Assembly: GCA_037447655.1 (NCBI GenBank)
Contig: JBBHKE010002726.1
Location: forward strand, 62,001-126,000
Direction: 5' to 3'
Source of the DNA: Zygnema cylindricum
Lineage: Eukaryota > Streptophyta > Zygnematophyceae > Zygnematales > Zygnemataceae
DNA: 64,000 nt
Positions 1 through 11,679 of this stretch are shown piece after piece. The position numbers and the translations under genes are program-made. How positions within the stretch are numbered: position 1 is the stretch's first letter; each line of letters starts with the position of its first letter. The notes beneath the pieces were generated by a model. The model was given only the letters and a program-made list of their open reading frames with translations, was not told where the DNA came from and ran no database searches.

Positions 1-1099
1 GATCTGCTGCCTGCTTCACTGCTTGTTGCAAAGGAGTACCCGAGCTTGGCAGTGCCTGTGGCTGTACTTGTGGAAATGCTGGTAGCACCTGCCCAGCCGG
101 AGGCATGGATAGCTGTGGTCCAGTAACAGTAGAATTTATACCTTTATCAGAGACTGATGCCTGACCTTGTTGACTGGGAACTGGCTGCTGGGCCTGTAGG
201 GCCACAGCTTGCTGTGCAGCTTGCTGTGCTACCATGCCCTGTACAGCTGATTGCTGAACCTGATTTTCAGTCGAACCTTTGTGCTCTTCAGCAACTGCTT
301 TGGCTGCCTCAGTAGCTGCAAGAACAGCCGCTTGCTTTGCTGCGTTCTGCTGAACTTCAGCTGACTGTGCAGCGATTTGCGCTTTTTGCTGGGCTTGCAT
401 CTGCTTGGCATAGGCTTTCTTAGTTGCTTCTTCAGCTTCTTGTTGTGCTTGGAAAGCCTCCATGGATGCTTGTTTAGCCTGTTGTAATTTGAAGAAAGCA
501 TATGTTGAACCAGCCAACAGAATCATCACAAAAGTGAAGCTGAAAACATATGAGCCAGCTAATGCAATTACAACATAAGCAGCAAAGATATTATATCTCA
601 AAACAGAAATGTATGCTTCTTACAATGCAGGAATACTTCTCCTTCTTTAATAGCCACACACTACTCTTCCCCTAAGTCTATAAGTTCAATGCATTTAAAA
701 CAGTGATTACGTCATGGCACCAAATTTCAAAATTTATCCGATTACTCGATCTATTCATCTGAAACCTAGAAAAAAAAAATTGTTGACTTTGAACTTTGAT
801 GTATCATCACAAGAGCTAATGCTCTATAAATGAACAAGTTTGCATCCTAGAGGTGCCCTGGACTGCAATTTTCAAATTATATTATTGCTTCAATTAGTGA
901 AATAAACCATCAAAACTTCTCAATAAATAAACTCCGAATCAGTAGCCGCCATGGTACAGACTACCAAAAAGACTACAAATATTAATACCTCATCCTGGAC
1001 ACTGATAGCCTTCTCCTCCGGTGATTGTTGCTTTTCGCCTTTACCCTGTTCCTGCAGCTGACTGGAGACCCGCTGCTGTTGCTGCTGACCCTCAGACAT
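1..1099 (-). CDS. Gln/Ala-rich protein with a predicted membrane segment (5' part, cut by window edge)
   Basis: I do not recognise this protein. Exon 1 runs 1099-989: ATG, 37 codons, Gln-rich start MSEGQQQQQ, ending in phase 0 at a GTATTA donor. A second coding block runs from about 539 to base 1, after a good acceptor (TATGTTTTCAG). It opens with a hydrophobic stretch (FVMILLAGSTYAFF) followed by a long Gln/Ala/Lys/Glu helix-like region (KLQQAKQASMEAFQAQQEAE and onwards), then a Pro/Gln-rich stretch. The phase of exon 1 does not fit directly to this acceptor, so a small unseen exon or another splice site is likely. The look is a single-pass membrane protein with a coiled coil. A chloroplast-envelope Tic40-like role was considered, but nothing diagnostic is visible. 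The C-terminus lies outside the window. Confidence 0.55.
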
Positions 1100-1847
1100 T
1101 TCTCTATATAGAAGGCAAAGTACCGTTTGTCAAATACACAGGCAAAAAAAAAAAATTACCTTGGAAGAGAGGGCAAAACTAGAAGTGAAACTGTGAAACA
1201 CGAACGAAAAGTCTGAACGCATATTAGCAGCTGCTTTACACGGTGGCGAGCTATATTCCAGAGGCAGCCACCACGTCATCTGAACACCAGAGAAAAGTGT
1301 CACGTCATTGTTGATCCGGCAAGTCCACGGCTCTACGGAGTTTGAAAGGATGGATCCAGAATTCTGCGTGATTAATTGATCAATCCGGCGGAGCGGAATC
1401 CTGGAGTCCCGGACACAAAACCGTATTCCGTAACGCCAGACAAGTTTGCAAAATTACAAAAGATACATCTAATACGTTTTTGAAAAACGCTATAGGGCTA
1501 TAGCAATGTCTAAACTTATTATGATTCGCAAAGACGTTTGTGAAACATTTTGGGTGCATGATTTTTTAACACCAGTCTTGTAAGAGCTGGGCCACGTCGG
1601 GCCACTTCTTGGGTCAAAGAATAACGCGAGGCGATTAAAAACCTTCGGATTATCATGTGAACAAACATTGACGACTATATGTGGTTGTTTTAGGCTGGAC
1701 AGCTATTCCATAAGTGGATCACAGAAGCCATATGCTCCGAGATTATGCACACGGTTATTGTCAGCTACGTGGCATCTGTTAAACAGCTTTGACGACTTGA
1801 CGAGGCAAGATAATACCACGTCAATGTCCACGGTGAAAGCGTTAATC
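1100..1847. other. Upstream region without a recognisable gene
   Basis: This stretch lies 5' of the Gln/Ala-rich gene and should include its promoter. A short palindrome (GCTATAGGGCTATAGC) lies near 1487-1502. No convincing coding region is visible; a 66-codon open frame at 1668 runs into the terminal repeat of the next element and is probably chance. Confidence 0.4.
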
Positions 1848-2355
1848 TACACCGCGAATCGTAATTAGCGTTGTGTACGCTAATTCCATCCCCATCCTAA
1901 ATAGAGTACATAATTCAAAATTATTCTTTACATTATTTAAGGTACTTTTTGAATCAGCGTTAACAACTCTAATATAGTGCCGTTTTAAATAGTGTGGCGT
2001 ACGGTCGGTGCCTGACCGTGCAAAGTTGTACTTTATTAACTAAAAAAGTCCAAAAAATGATTTAATACAGGTCGTTATCATGTAACTGCGTGTTCACAAA
2101 CCACGTAGTGCAAACGTCATAATGACGTGAAAATGTACGTTTTATCAGATTCTGTATGTGTACCTAATTTACAGTAAAGATATCAGCACTGATAATTAGT
2201 ACGAAAAGAAACCCAAATTAGAGTTATTGATAAATTAGAGTAAAATTTGTTTCTGAAAAAAAATGATTACGCAAACTAGAGTTAATAACTCTAATTATTT
2301 TTTTTCATTTTTTTACTCTAATTATATCTCTCCTCTAATTACGATTCGCGGTGTA
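1848..2355. repeat. TIR element (MITE), TACACCG family, copy M1
   Basis: It has a perfect 21-bp terminal inverted repeat starting TACACCGCGAATCGTAATTA at 1848-1868, with its complement at 2335-2355. The outermost TA on each side fits a TA target duplication, as in Tc1/mariner (Stowaway-type) MITEs, although the TIR sequence is not the classical Stowaway one. The inside is AT-rich with a hairpin near 2275-2300 and no transposase. Its interior matches copy M2 (11154-11679) in opposite orientation. Confidence 0.75.
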
Positions 2356-2362
2356 CCTATGT

Positions 2363-2598
2363 TTTAAGAGATATAATTATTAAGAGTGGAGAGTAGTGGA
2401 AAACACTTTAAAAGTAGGGTTGAGCCACGAGGACAAGAGACCAAGCTAATGTTATGTGACATAAGCCTCTTCTAATTTGAAGTTTATCCTTATGTGAGTG
2501 TTTTCCAATGTGAATGTGTAATTTTCCAATGTGTGGAATGTGTGGTTGAAATTGGTTGTAGTAATGGGATTTTCTGAGAGGTAGGAAATTTTGTTACA
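2363..2598 (+). repeat. Element A 5' LTR remnant
   Basis: This matches the final ~236 bp of the 3' LTR (about 9590-9826), including GAGAGTAGTGGAAAAC and the terminal GTTACA. The first ~740 bp of the LTR are missing. Confidence 0.85.
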
Positions 2599-2617
2599 TA
2601 TAGTATCAAAGCTTTGG
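2599..2617 (+). other. Element A primer-binding site
   Basis: TATAGTATCAAAGCTTTGG directly follows the LTR end. It resembles the usual plant retroelement site TGGTATCAGAGC, complementary to initiator tRNA-Met, but is mutated. Element B has the better-preserved TGGTATCAAAGCTTTGG. Confidence 0.7.
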
Positions 2618-3394
2618 TTAGAAACCAGGGAGAATTCTTTTCAACCAAAAATCGACTGCTGTGATCGGTGAGGGTGTTCTAACTTGTGTTGGTGGAACCA
2701 CAATGTGAGTGGTAGGGGATTGGAGGGAAACTAAGTGACCACAGTGCCAATGGCCGCATGTTAGATGTGGGGCGTCTAATGATGATGATGATGATGTGCT
2801 TAGGTCCTAATGACTCAACCGAGTAGGCAGTGTAGCCAGCGCTGAAGCTCACTCCAATTACCTAGAGGCCAAACAAACTTGCCTTCTCCTAGCAATAATT
2901 CATGTGAAGAGGGAGGGCTTGAAGCCATGGAGGGTGAGGATGTGAGGATTAGAGAACAAAAGATCCTGATATAGTAGGAAATGGGAAATTTGCTAATAGT
3001 GGAGAAAAACAGTGGAGCACTTTACTTCTTCAAGAGCAAAGAAGTCCAGAAATGACTCAAAACTTTTCAGAACCCTAAATTGTTACATTTGATTGCTTTC
3101 AATTTTGTTGTTGGAAAAATTGTGGCTGAATTTTTTCGTTGAGAGCTTTCAATTTTGCTGTTGCAAAATTTGCGGGGAAACTTTTTACCTATCTATTTCA
3201 ATGTTTGGGAAAATTGAATTTTCACTAACTTATTTTGAATGTTTATTTGATTCCTCAAATTTTGATATCTTTCAAATGATTTGTTAACGAAAGGAAGTCT
3301 TGGATTGGAGAAAATTAAGGACTTCAAATTCGTTGCAAACTCTTTTGGATAATTATACTCTACCTTTCTTATTGTTTGGTTTCATTGTGTGATA

Positions 3395-4714
3395 ATGGCA
3401 AATTCTGCATGGAAACATGAAATGGAAAATGCCTTGAATGTGTTGAAGAAGCACATTGTGAAATTAGTCAAAAGATTTAATAGTCATGCTTCACCTGTAG
3501 ATGAAACAATTGCTAAAATTAAAGAGTGAATTGAAGGATGTTAACGAAATTGAAAATGTTTCAAATCAAAATTTGGATGAGCTAATTAATGTAATTCACT
3601 CCAGAAATGATGCTAATGAGCAAAAGGGTGAGAGTAGTAAAAATAATGACAGTTTGAGGGAAGATGAACGGGATAGACCTAAGAAGATAAGAGATATCAA
3701 ATTGTCTATTAGTGAAACACCATCCTTTGATGGTAAAAAGATTGACGAGTTGGATGCTTAGATTTTTCATATAGACTATTATTTGAAATCAAGGAATTCT
3801 GATCGTGATTATTACACTTCTTTTGTTGCTATTTGTCTCAATGGTGATGCCCAGATTTGGTATTACACTCAGATAAAGTCTAACCTAATACCTACTAATG
3901 TTTATTGGGAAGCAGTAAAAGGGACAATAAATATAAGCACCACAATACACCACAATACACAACGGAAAGCTCCAAGGATCTCCCCGTAGCAACAACAGGA
4001 GCACACAGCAATGAAAGACAAGGTTACGCTTTATTACTCGGGAGAGAATTACAAGATTCAGCGCTCGCAGCGAAGGGCTACTCAAAGAGTGTCTCTCCTA
4101 CTACGTCTGTCCCACTATTTGAACTAACTAGCTGCTAGTCAACCCAATACTGTACAAATGTACACGTGGACCTTCGCAGTCAATCGAGATCTATCCAAAG
4201 TATCTTTCTAGAACTATACAGTTAAATTTACATTCTGCGGCGTTGCTATACTGCCACGCTGCGTTGCTATGCTGCGCTACGCTATTCTACTAAGTTGCTA
4301 TGTTGCTATGTTGCGCTGATCTAGAATCGCAGTTGCGCTGCCCTACAACCGCAACTATAGCAGCCTAGTTTCTAGCCACTAAGTACCGAACCGTGTAACC
4401 CTGTTACAAAAGCTTTTAAAACCGCGATCAAATCGCGTTTCTTGTCTGTCACTTTTAAATGTAAAATGGAAGAAAAGTGGTTGAGTTATAAGCAGACTGG
4501 ATCTTTGAAGGATTATAATGTGGAATTTGATTTATCTAGCATTCATGTCATAGGTTTGACTGGTGAAATGGCTAAGTTGCATTTCTTGAACTATCTGAAT
4601 CTTATACTGAAATCAGAACTGAAAAATCAAAAATTTATTAATATGAATGAATTACAAAATAAGTCATTGGAATTAGAGGATCAGTTGAGTACAATCGGGA
4701 AACTCAATCAATAA
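3395..4714 (+). pseudogene. Gypsy gag (element A), interrupted
   Basis: The gag start is ATG at 3395 (MANSAWKHEMENALNVLKKH). A stop follows after the first ~45 codons, and reading resumes in another frame from 3501. The conserved capsid-like block FDGKKIDELDA ... DRDYYTSFVAICLNGDAQIW lies around 3727-3860 with an in-frame TAG. At 3922 gag is split by a foreign 486-bp insertion with AAAAG duplications. It continues after 4412 (FKTAIKSR, then SVTFKCKMEEKWLSYKQTG and onwards) and runs to 4714. The same protein is encoded by element B on the minus strand (17625-16720), which supports the assignment. Confidence 0.8.
3922..4407 (-). repeat. Solo-LTR-like insertion inside gag of element A
   Basis: This 486-bp segment is flanked by perfect 5-bp direct repeats AAAAG (3917-3921 and 4408-4412). 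Removing it and one repeat restores the gag reading frame seen in element B (WEA-F-K). Read on the minus strand it starts GTAACAGGGTTACACGG, has an AATAAAGC signal, and ends TTATTGTCC, which fits a solo LTR. It has no coding capacity. A GTTGCTATG-type short repeat lies at about 4252-4316. Confidence 0.75.
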
Positions 4715-4922
4715 GGGGTAATTTGAATGAAATATCAAATGGAGTCAGGAGGAATTTGTGGAAGGGGGTTTGAATGCGGGTTTGGTGAATATGTATAATA
4801 TCTTTAGAAGAAAATCAGAGAGGTGGACAAAGTGTTAATGCGCGACAGGAATTTAACAATAGAAAAGGATATATTAAGTGTCTTAAACCAAGTATTAATG
4901 CTCAAAAACCCAATCTTATTAT

Positions 4923-5690
4923 TCTGACATGCACTATCTTTCAGAAAAGAGGTCATAAGGCATTTGAGTGTGCATAATAATAAAAAAAAAACTATTATAA
5001 CTGTGGAGAGGACGGACATTTGAGCAAAGAGTGCAGAAAACCGAAAAAAAAAATCACTTGTTTTAAATGTGGAGGTCCATATCATTATGCTAAGGATTGA
5101 ACAGATAAGGGATTTTTTAAAATAATTCATGTGAATAAAAGTCTTTTGGAAGATATTGCATAATAACTAGCTCAATAGGAAGCCGAAGATGTGGGAAACG
5201 CAAAATTCTAGCTCGAAGTCCTCAGTTGAGTCGACCAAATCTAGAGGTTAACGAGTTGACTCTAAGGGCAAGCTAATGAATGGAAAGGCTAAGATAGCGC
5301 AATTTATTTTAAGGTACACTCCATAGTTTGAACAATCGTTTTTGTGTAACTCTTAACAACAAACCTATGTTGGGATAGTTAAGTAACGAAGTCACTAAAC
5401 ACAGTTTGATCAGATTAGAGTCTTTAGAGGAGAGGAAACCATTGAGAGTTATGGTAGATTCAGGTGCTACACATAATTATATTTCACATAAATTTGTAGA
5501 AGAAAATAAAATTCCTATAGTAATTGGGAAAACCTTTGCAGGTTCAGGTGGGAAATGGTAATAATTCCGCATTAGATTTACAAACTGACACAATAGAAGT
5601 TGATATCCAAGGTCATAAAATGAAAGTTTTGTGTAAAATAATGAATTTGGGTAGTGAGCAGCTAATACTGGGAAAGCCATAGTTAACAGA
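4923..5690 (+). pseudogene. Zinc knuckles and aspartic protease region (element A)
   Basis: Three decayed CCHC knuckles follow gag. The first retains CTIFQKRGHKAFEC, with one Cys replaced by Phe. The second reads YYNCGEDGHLSKEC, with its first Cys replaced by Tyr. The third, CFKCGGPYHYAKD, ends in TGA where the last Cys is expected. The retropepsin signature VDSGATHNYIS, with catalytic Asp, is at about 5453-5485 and is intact. Frame breaks and stops separate these blocks. Element B has lost this whole region. Confidence 0.75.
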
Positions 5691-6102
5691 ACATAACCCT
5701 CAAATTAATTAGGAAACGAACACCTCGAGAGTGAAGTTTGAGAACAGCTACAAGGTTTCGGAAGCATTACCTTCGAAAAAATTGCATAAGAATCATATAA
5801 ATAACATAACCAAATTGGGAGTGGAAGGTTTTATTTTTGGTAAACAATTTAAAAAGCATTCAAAGGATAAAACAAATCATGTTTTCTTGTTATTAGTAAC
5901 CGAGGCAGTTACTGATGAAAATGAGGGATAAAACATTAACATTGACGTTATTCCTAAATCATACACCACTAAAAATCTTGAAAAACAAAAATCTGATTTT
6001 GTAATTGATATTAATACACCTCATGCTGATGTTAAAAATTTGATATTTGAATTTCGAGATGTTTCCCTAAGTGAGTTACCCTCATGGAGGCCACCTTCGT
6101 GA

Positions 6103-7260
6103 GATGTGGAACATGTTATTAGCCTTGAACTAGGATGTCATCCTCCGGTCACAAGAATTTATAAGCACAGTTTCTTTCAGCAGAATAAATGTAAAAAACA
6201 AATCAATGAGATTCTGAAGAAAGAACATATTCAGCCCAGCAAATCACCGTACGTAGCACCATTTCTCTTCGTCAAAAAGAAGAACATAACTTTGACAATG
6301 TGTGTCAATTATCGTAGTCTGAACAAGATTATAGTGAACGATATGTATCCGTTACATTTAAGTTCTGATTTGATAGATCGTTTAAAGGGTGCTTAAGTAT
6401 TTTCTTTAATAAATCTCCGGTGTGGCTTCAATCATGTGCCAATTAGAATGGAGGATGTTGATAAAACTGCTTTTAGAACTAGGGTTGGACATTTTGAATT
6501 GATAGTTATGCCATTTGGCTTAACGAATGCACTACCCACTTACAAAAGATTAATGAACCAAACCTTTTCAAATTATATAGATGAATTTAATCAAGTATTT
6601 ATAGATGATATTTTAATCTATAGTGAATCTAAAAAACAACATGAAACTCATTTATGGAAAGTGTTAGAAAGGTTAAGGGAAAGAAAATTATATGAAAAAA
6701 TATCAAAATCCAGTTCTCTTAAAAATGAACAAGTATTTTTGGGACATATAGTTAGTGGGGAAGGTGTTAAAGCAGATCCATCCAAGATTATTGCAATCCA
6801 AAATTGGAAGCAACCCACTAATGTCACAGAAGTTAGATCATTTTTGGGATGGGCCACTTATTAAAGGAAATTTATCAGGACTTCAATATTATCGCCGCGC
6901 CTTTGACAAATTTACTACGCGAGAAAAGAGACGTTTGCGTAGGGAGCCGATAAGGAGAGAGCTTTCGAAAAACTAAAAGGGAAGTTGACCTCTGCCCCTA
7001 CACTAGTGTTTCACGATCTTGCTCGAGAATTTGAAGTTCTCGTCACTACAGATGCATCAGATAAAGATCTAGGTGTAATCATAAGTCAAAAAGTCAGCAA
7101 ACATTTTCATCCTATTGCTTTTTAGTCTACGAAATTAAATTATGCTAAAAAGTACTACCCAGCACAGGAAAAAAAAATTACTTGGATTGTTCATGCATTG
7201 GTGAAATGGCGTTGTTATTTGCCTAATAAAAATTCATGGTTCATTGTGACAAAAATACGC
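6103..7260 (+). pseudogene. Reverse transcriptase and RNase H (element A)
   Basis: RT is readable from VEHVISLELGCHPPVTRIYK (about 6106) through CVNYRSLNKI, HFELIVMPFGLTNA and the catalytic box FIDDILIYSES (about 6598-6630) to FLGHIVSGEGV. A TAA after LKGA (6394-6396) and another at 6862-6864 break the frame. RNase H follows with LTSAPTLVFHDLAREFEV, TTDASDKDLGVIIS and AQEKKITWIVHALVKW (about 6985-7215), also with a stop. The order RT then RNase H before integrase confirms gypsy. Confidence 0.85.
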
Positions 7261-7451
7261 TTTCCTATCTACAAACATTAAGTGATGCACAGATCATGAC
7301 AGGAAGACAAGTTAGGTGGATGCAAAAAATGACATATTTCAACTTTAACGTCAAGCATAATGAAAAACAAATATAGTGGCAGATCTTTTATGTAGATGTT
7401 TTGAAATAAATGTGATAGTTCAGGACGAATTATTTTTAGATGTTGTGAAAA

Positions 7452-8784
7452 ATGGTTATAAAAAAGATCATTTTTATTGCTGTGATTTGCAAAAATATTT
7501 CGGGAGGGAATTTTGTCATGTTTAATAAGAGGCATGTGAAAAACTTTAGAATAGATGATGGTTTACTGTATTTGCGAACAAGGAATAGATTATGCATTCC
7601 TAACTTGAGAAACTTAAGAAAACAACTTTTACAAGAGGCCCATGAGCATTTAGGACATGTAGGTCGAGATAAATCTCTTAGTTGGGTACAAAGAGTAAAC
7701 CTAGTAACCAAAAACCTACAAGTCTGTTAAAACCTTTTGATATCTCTAAAAGACCATGGGAATCTGTCAGTGGGATTTTATTGTCAGGTTGCCAACTACA
7801 TCTAGAAAAAATGATAGTAACATGGTCGTAGTCAATATCTTCAATAAAATGCCAATCTTTATCCCTTGCAAAACTACTCATTCTGTTCTAGATATTGCAA
7901 AGTTATACTTTGACAATGTGGTTAGACATCGTGGAGTCCCCTTGTCTATAGACGGTGATAAGGATTCTAAATTTATGTCTGCATTTGGAAAGAATTGCAA
8001 CAAAATTTAGGCACTAAATTAAAATGAGTACCTCTTATCATCCTCACATAGATGGACAAATAAAAAGATGAACCGTACACTACACTAGAGTTCCAAACAG
8101 ATAGAAATCTAAACTGCCATTAATGGCATTTGCATACAATTCATGTAAACATGATAGTACAAGATTCTCACCATTTGAAGTTGCATACGGATACCAACCC
8201 AAAGAATCATTAGACTTAGTGATAAGGGTCACTCAGGAGATTAGAGGTTATGGAATAAAGTTTTGGGAATACATTGAATAGGTTTCGAAAACACACCGCG
8301 ATGCATTAGTGAGGCACAAAGGAGGCAAGAATTAAATGTTAACCGCAAACGGGGTGATTGGGTGGTAAGCGCAAGCGACAAGGTATGGCTATCTACAACT
8401 AATTATAGGTGCAAGATTAACGGATAATCGGATTCTTCAGGGAAATTTGCTCCAAAGTACATTGGACCATTTATTATAATCGAGATGATATTGTCAGCTG
8501 CTGCCAGATTGAACTTTATGCCTTCAACAAAAATTCATCCAGTGATACACATCAGTTAGTTGAAACTAGCAAATCTTTGACCAACTGAAAGAGAATTGGA
8601 ATTGGATCCCTCGATAATTATAGAACTTGAAGTCCACCGATGGGTAATAGATTGGGTTAGTCAACAGTTCAAGGTCCAGAATGCTATATTCTGCCAAGTG
8701 CATTATCTAAAAAGGCCACAATATGAGTTGACTTTAGAGGATACAATTTTTGAGTTTTTTTTGAAGGTATTCGAGAGATAATAA
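7452..8784 (+). pseudogene. Integrase with chromodomain-like C-terminus (element A)
   Basis: The HHCC-type region HEHLGHVGRDKSLSW is at about 7640-7690, but the second half of the zinc finger is deleted relative to element B. The catalytic core SRKNDSNMVVVNIFNKMPIF ... KDSKFMSAFGK ends in a stop at 8010. Remnants (YNSCKHDSTRFSPFEVAYGY and others) continue to 8240. The C-terminal block QVHYLKRPQYELTLEDTIFE at about 8695-8760 has the shape of a degenerate chromodomain, as in chromoviruses. Several stops make it non-functional. Confidence 0.75.
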
Positions 8785-8840
8785 TGTAGAAGTCCCGTCT
8801 TGAGAAGAAAATGTGTTTTAACTAAGGTCAATTAAAAACA

Positions 8841-9826
8841 AAGAGGGGATGATGTAACAATAATAGTGCATCCAACTTCGTTGTAAATGGGTATTTAACG
8901 GTTAAGAACATAAAGTTATGAATTTGGTAGACGTCCGCGAAAGAATCGCCCGATATCGAGTTTTAATTCAAAAGATATAGCGATGGGTGTATTTAAGTGA
9001 TAATGCGGGGTCAAACTAACAAGTGGGTATAATTCAATGGGTTAAGGGTCAAATTAGTACCGAAATTTTGCGTGTTTGTTTTATAAAGTACCAATGAAAC
9101 ATTTAGTCGCTTAATGCGCACGATGGTTCATTTCGTACAATTTTTAGTACGAAACGTCACTTTCACTTAATAGAATTTTGTACATAGTTTCGCGTGCGAA
9201 ATTTGCGACGCACGTTCGTGCAAAGTTGCGTTTCGTTTGGCGTGCACTTTTGCACGTAAATGTTATATAGTGAAACGTAGCGTTTGATTCATTGGTAAAT
9301 GCTACGTAGTTAATAAGAGATTTCGCACATTTTTGCGTTGGTCAGTCTGAGTCCTTGCTGATCAATGATTGGCCTAGGTAAAACCTGTTGAACGGAGCGT
9401 TAACTCTGGCCTGGCTAGTCCAAGGCGATGATGGATAAATAGTGAAGTCTAAGAGAATAGTAGACATCTTTTTCCTTTGGAAAAGTTTGTGAAAATTATG
9501 ACTGATCTTGGTCTTGAGTGATTAAAACCAAATTGGAGCAATGACATTTTTGCACTGAAATCTCTTACTAACTAAGTAGTATTTTAGTAGTTAAGAGTTA
9601 GAATTATTAAGAGAGGAGAGTAGTGGAAAACTCTTTAAAATAAGGGTTGAGCCACGAGGGCAAGAGACCAAGCTAATGTTATGTGGACAGAAGTTTCTCC
9701 TAATTTAAAGTTTATCCTTATGTGAGTGCTTTCCAATGTGAATGTGTAATTTTCCAATGTGTGGAATGTGTGGTTAAAATTGGTTGTAGTAATGGGATTT
9801 TCAGAGAGGTAGGAAATCCCGTTACA
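8841..9826 (+). repeat. Element A polypurine tract and 3' LTR
   Basis: The purine tract AAGAGGGG (8841-8848) precedes an LTR at 8853-9826 (974 bp) that begins TGTAAC and ends GTTACA, a 6-bp terminal inverted repeat. It aligns along its length with both LTRs of element B in inverted orientation. Confidence 0.9.
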
Positions 9827-10732
9827 CCGCCCGGACCGAATTGTTTTTTTTAATCACCAGCCCGAATCCGCCTGACCCCCTAAATTTGACACCTGAATGT
9901 GTTTCGCACCTGACGCGGGCGGTCGGGTAACCTTCGGGTACGGATTTGGGTACCCGATTGCGACCTATGACCAATATTATCGGTTATCAAGCAACAAGTC
10001 CTAGTAGAGGTCGCAATCGATTAACGAAAACCGTAACCGATCGTGGCGTCGGATCCGAAACGTATTTGGTTGCCAAATTTAAGAGGTCAAGGGATTCATG
10101 TGGGTGATTCACGAAAAAAAAAATCGGTTACAGTCGGGTAAGCAAAAAGCGAAAAAAAATTGAAGGTTTGTACTGTATATTTACTCTTGGTATATACCAA
10201 CATTAATACTTGTACTCTTGGTATCGTGGAAGTATATGACATCATTTTGTACTTTTTCGAGTACGAGCGGGTATGGGTATCTGCGAGAAATAGAGTTTCG
10301 TTTAACTCTTTTTTTCGTTAACGCGTTTCGCGTAACGACTATCTATTTTAGACGTGACATAACCTGGTCGGGCGTATGGTACTCAGATTTTGAAAAAAAA
10401 AAACGGTCGATTTTGGTTATCTAAAATTTGGATTTTTTAGACCTTTGGGTCCTTGTACAACGTTGGGGGACAATGTAATTCGTGATTTCCGATATATTGG
10501 TGGGATTTTGGGGGTTTTGGTCCGTACGGTACAATGTGGTGTCAGTACGAAATTATGGTTTTATATCGAAATATCGAGACAAAACCAAACTGGCATTTTG
10601 CATACCGATATACATAAACAATATATCCATTGGCGCTAAGTCAATAAATGGCTCATATTGATTAATGATCATCGTTTGGAGGCTACCAATTCAAAACACT
10701 ACACCGCCCATCCTTATTAAAAATGGGAATGA
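9827..10732. other. Anonymous sequence between element A and the palindromic repeat
   Basis: No gene is visible. A CG-rich stretch (GGGCGGTCGGGTAACCTTCG near 9918) and GTAC-rich sequence suggest old repeat DNA. A TACACCGCCCATCC motif at about 10700 resembles the end of a TACACCG-type MITE but has no nearby partner. Confidence 0.35.
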
Positions 10733-11153
10733 TCATTGGAGTGACTATTTTGGTTGCGCACAATCACTTACGTCATTTTGTGAAAGATTGTACTTTTAAA
10801 TTACACAATGGTAGAAGGTAAAGTACCGTTGAGTATAAATTTGACGGTCAATCGGTTGGACATCTTTGACTTTCAAAACATTGTTAGAACCGTTTAAAAT
10901 TATGTCGCGCTTGCGAACGTCGACCCGACATAGTAAAATAAACAATTCACACAGCCGACGAAGGTTTAAGGTAACAAAATTGCGACAACCACATGTAAAT
11001 AAAAGTGTTGCGCACAGTCACTTTTTGTCTTTATGTGAGCTTTACGATGAGAGCACATATTGGATTTGTACTTAGCTGCAAAATTGAAAATTTATCGTCT
11101 AAGCGTTACATTGAACTTAGACGCAAATTGAAACAAACCTCTCAAAACTGAAG
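10733..11153 (+). repeat. Repeat X, left copy
   Basis: The sequence from GATCATTGGAGTGACTATTT to AAACCTCTCAAAACTGAAG is repeated directly at 11908-12244. Its last ~217 bp (about 10937-11153) are repeated in inverted orientation at 11680-11900, with MITE M2 exactly in the centre. It has no coding sequence. Confidence 0.75.
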
Positions 11154-11679
11154 TACATCGCGGATAGTAATTAGAGTAAAAATATAATTAAAGTAAAACA
11201 ATGAAAAAATATAATTAGAGTTATTAACTCTAAATTTTGTAATCATTTTTTTTCAAAAACAAATTCTACTTTAATTTATAAAAAATCTATAATTTTGATT
11301 TTTGTCCGTACTAATTATCCGCCCCAATATTTTTACACTAAATTAGGTACATTACAAAATCTGACAAAACGTATAGTTTCACGTCATTATGACGTTTGCA
11401 TTACGCGCTTTGTGAAAACATAGTTATATAATAACGACATGTATTAAATATTTTTTTGTATTCTTTTAATTAATAAAGTACAATTTTGCACGTTAAAACA
11501 TTGACCGTACACCTCACTTTATAAAATGGAATTATATTATAATTGTTAAAGCTGATTCTAAAAGTAATTTAAATAATGTAAAAAATAATTTAGAACTATG
11601 TACTCTCTTTAGGGTGACAGGGTCAAAATTTCGGGCGATGAAATTAGCGTACTTAACGTTAATTACGATTCGCGATGTA
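11154..11679. repeat. TIR element (MITE), TACACCG family, copy M2
   Basis: The terminal inverted repeats are TACATCGCGGATAGTAATTA (left) and the complement of TACATCGCGAATCGTAATTA (right), with TA at both ends. The interior aligns to M1 (1848-2355) on the opposite strand (for example GTACATAGTTCTAAATTATT against GTACATAATTCAAAATTATT). It lies at the centre of the inverted arms of repeat X, so it may be the core of a larger long-TIR element. Confidence 0.75.

Larger units (their letters stand above)
2363..9826 (+). mobile_element. Ty3/gypsy LTR retrotransposon A (decayed)
   Basis: This element has a truncated 5' LTR, a primer-binding site, gag, zinc knuckles, protease, reverse transcriptase, RNase H, integrase and a chromodomain-like C-terminus in order, then a purine tract and a full 3' LTR. 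The order PR-RT-RH-IN defines Ty3/gypsy, and the C-terminal module suggests a chromovirus. Many in-frame stops and a 486-bp insertion in gag show that it is dead. It belongs to the same family as element B (12887-19302), which keeps both LTRs but has lost zinc knuckles and protease. The 5' LTR keeps only its last ~236 bp, where the MITE at 1848-2355 now abuts. Confidence 0.9.

Noticed and set aside
1-539. Identification of the left-edge protein as Tic40
   Set aside because: Only the membrane-segment-plus-Gln-rich layout is reminiscent; no Tic40 C-terminal motif lies in the window.
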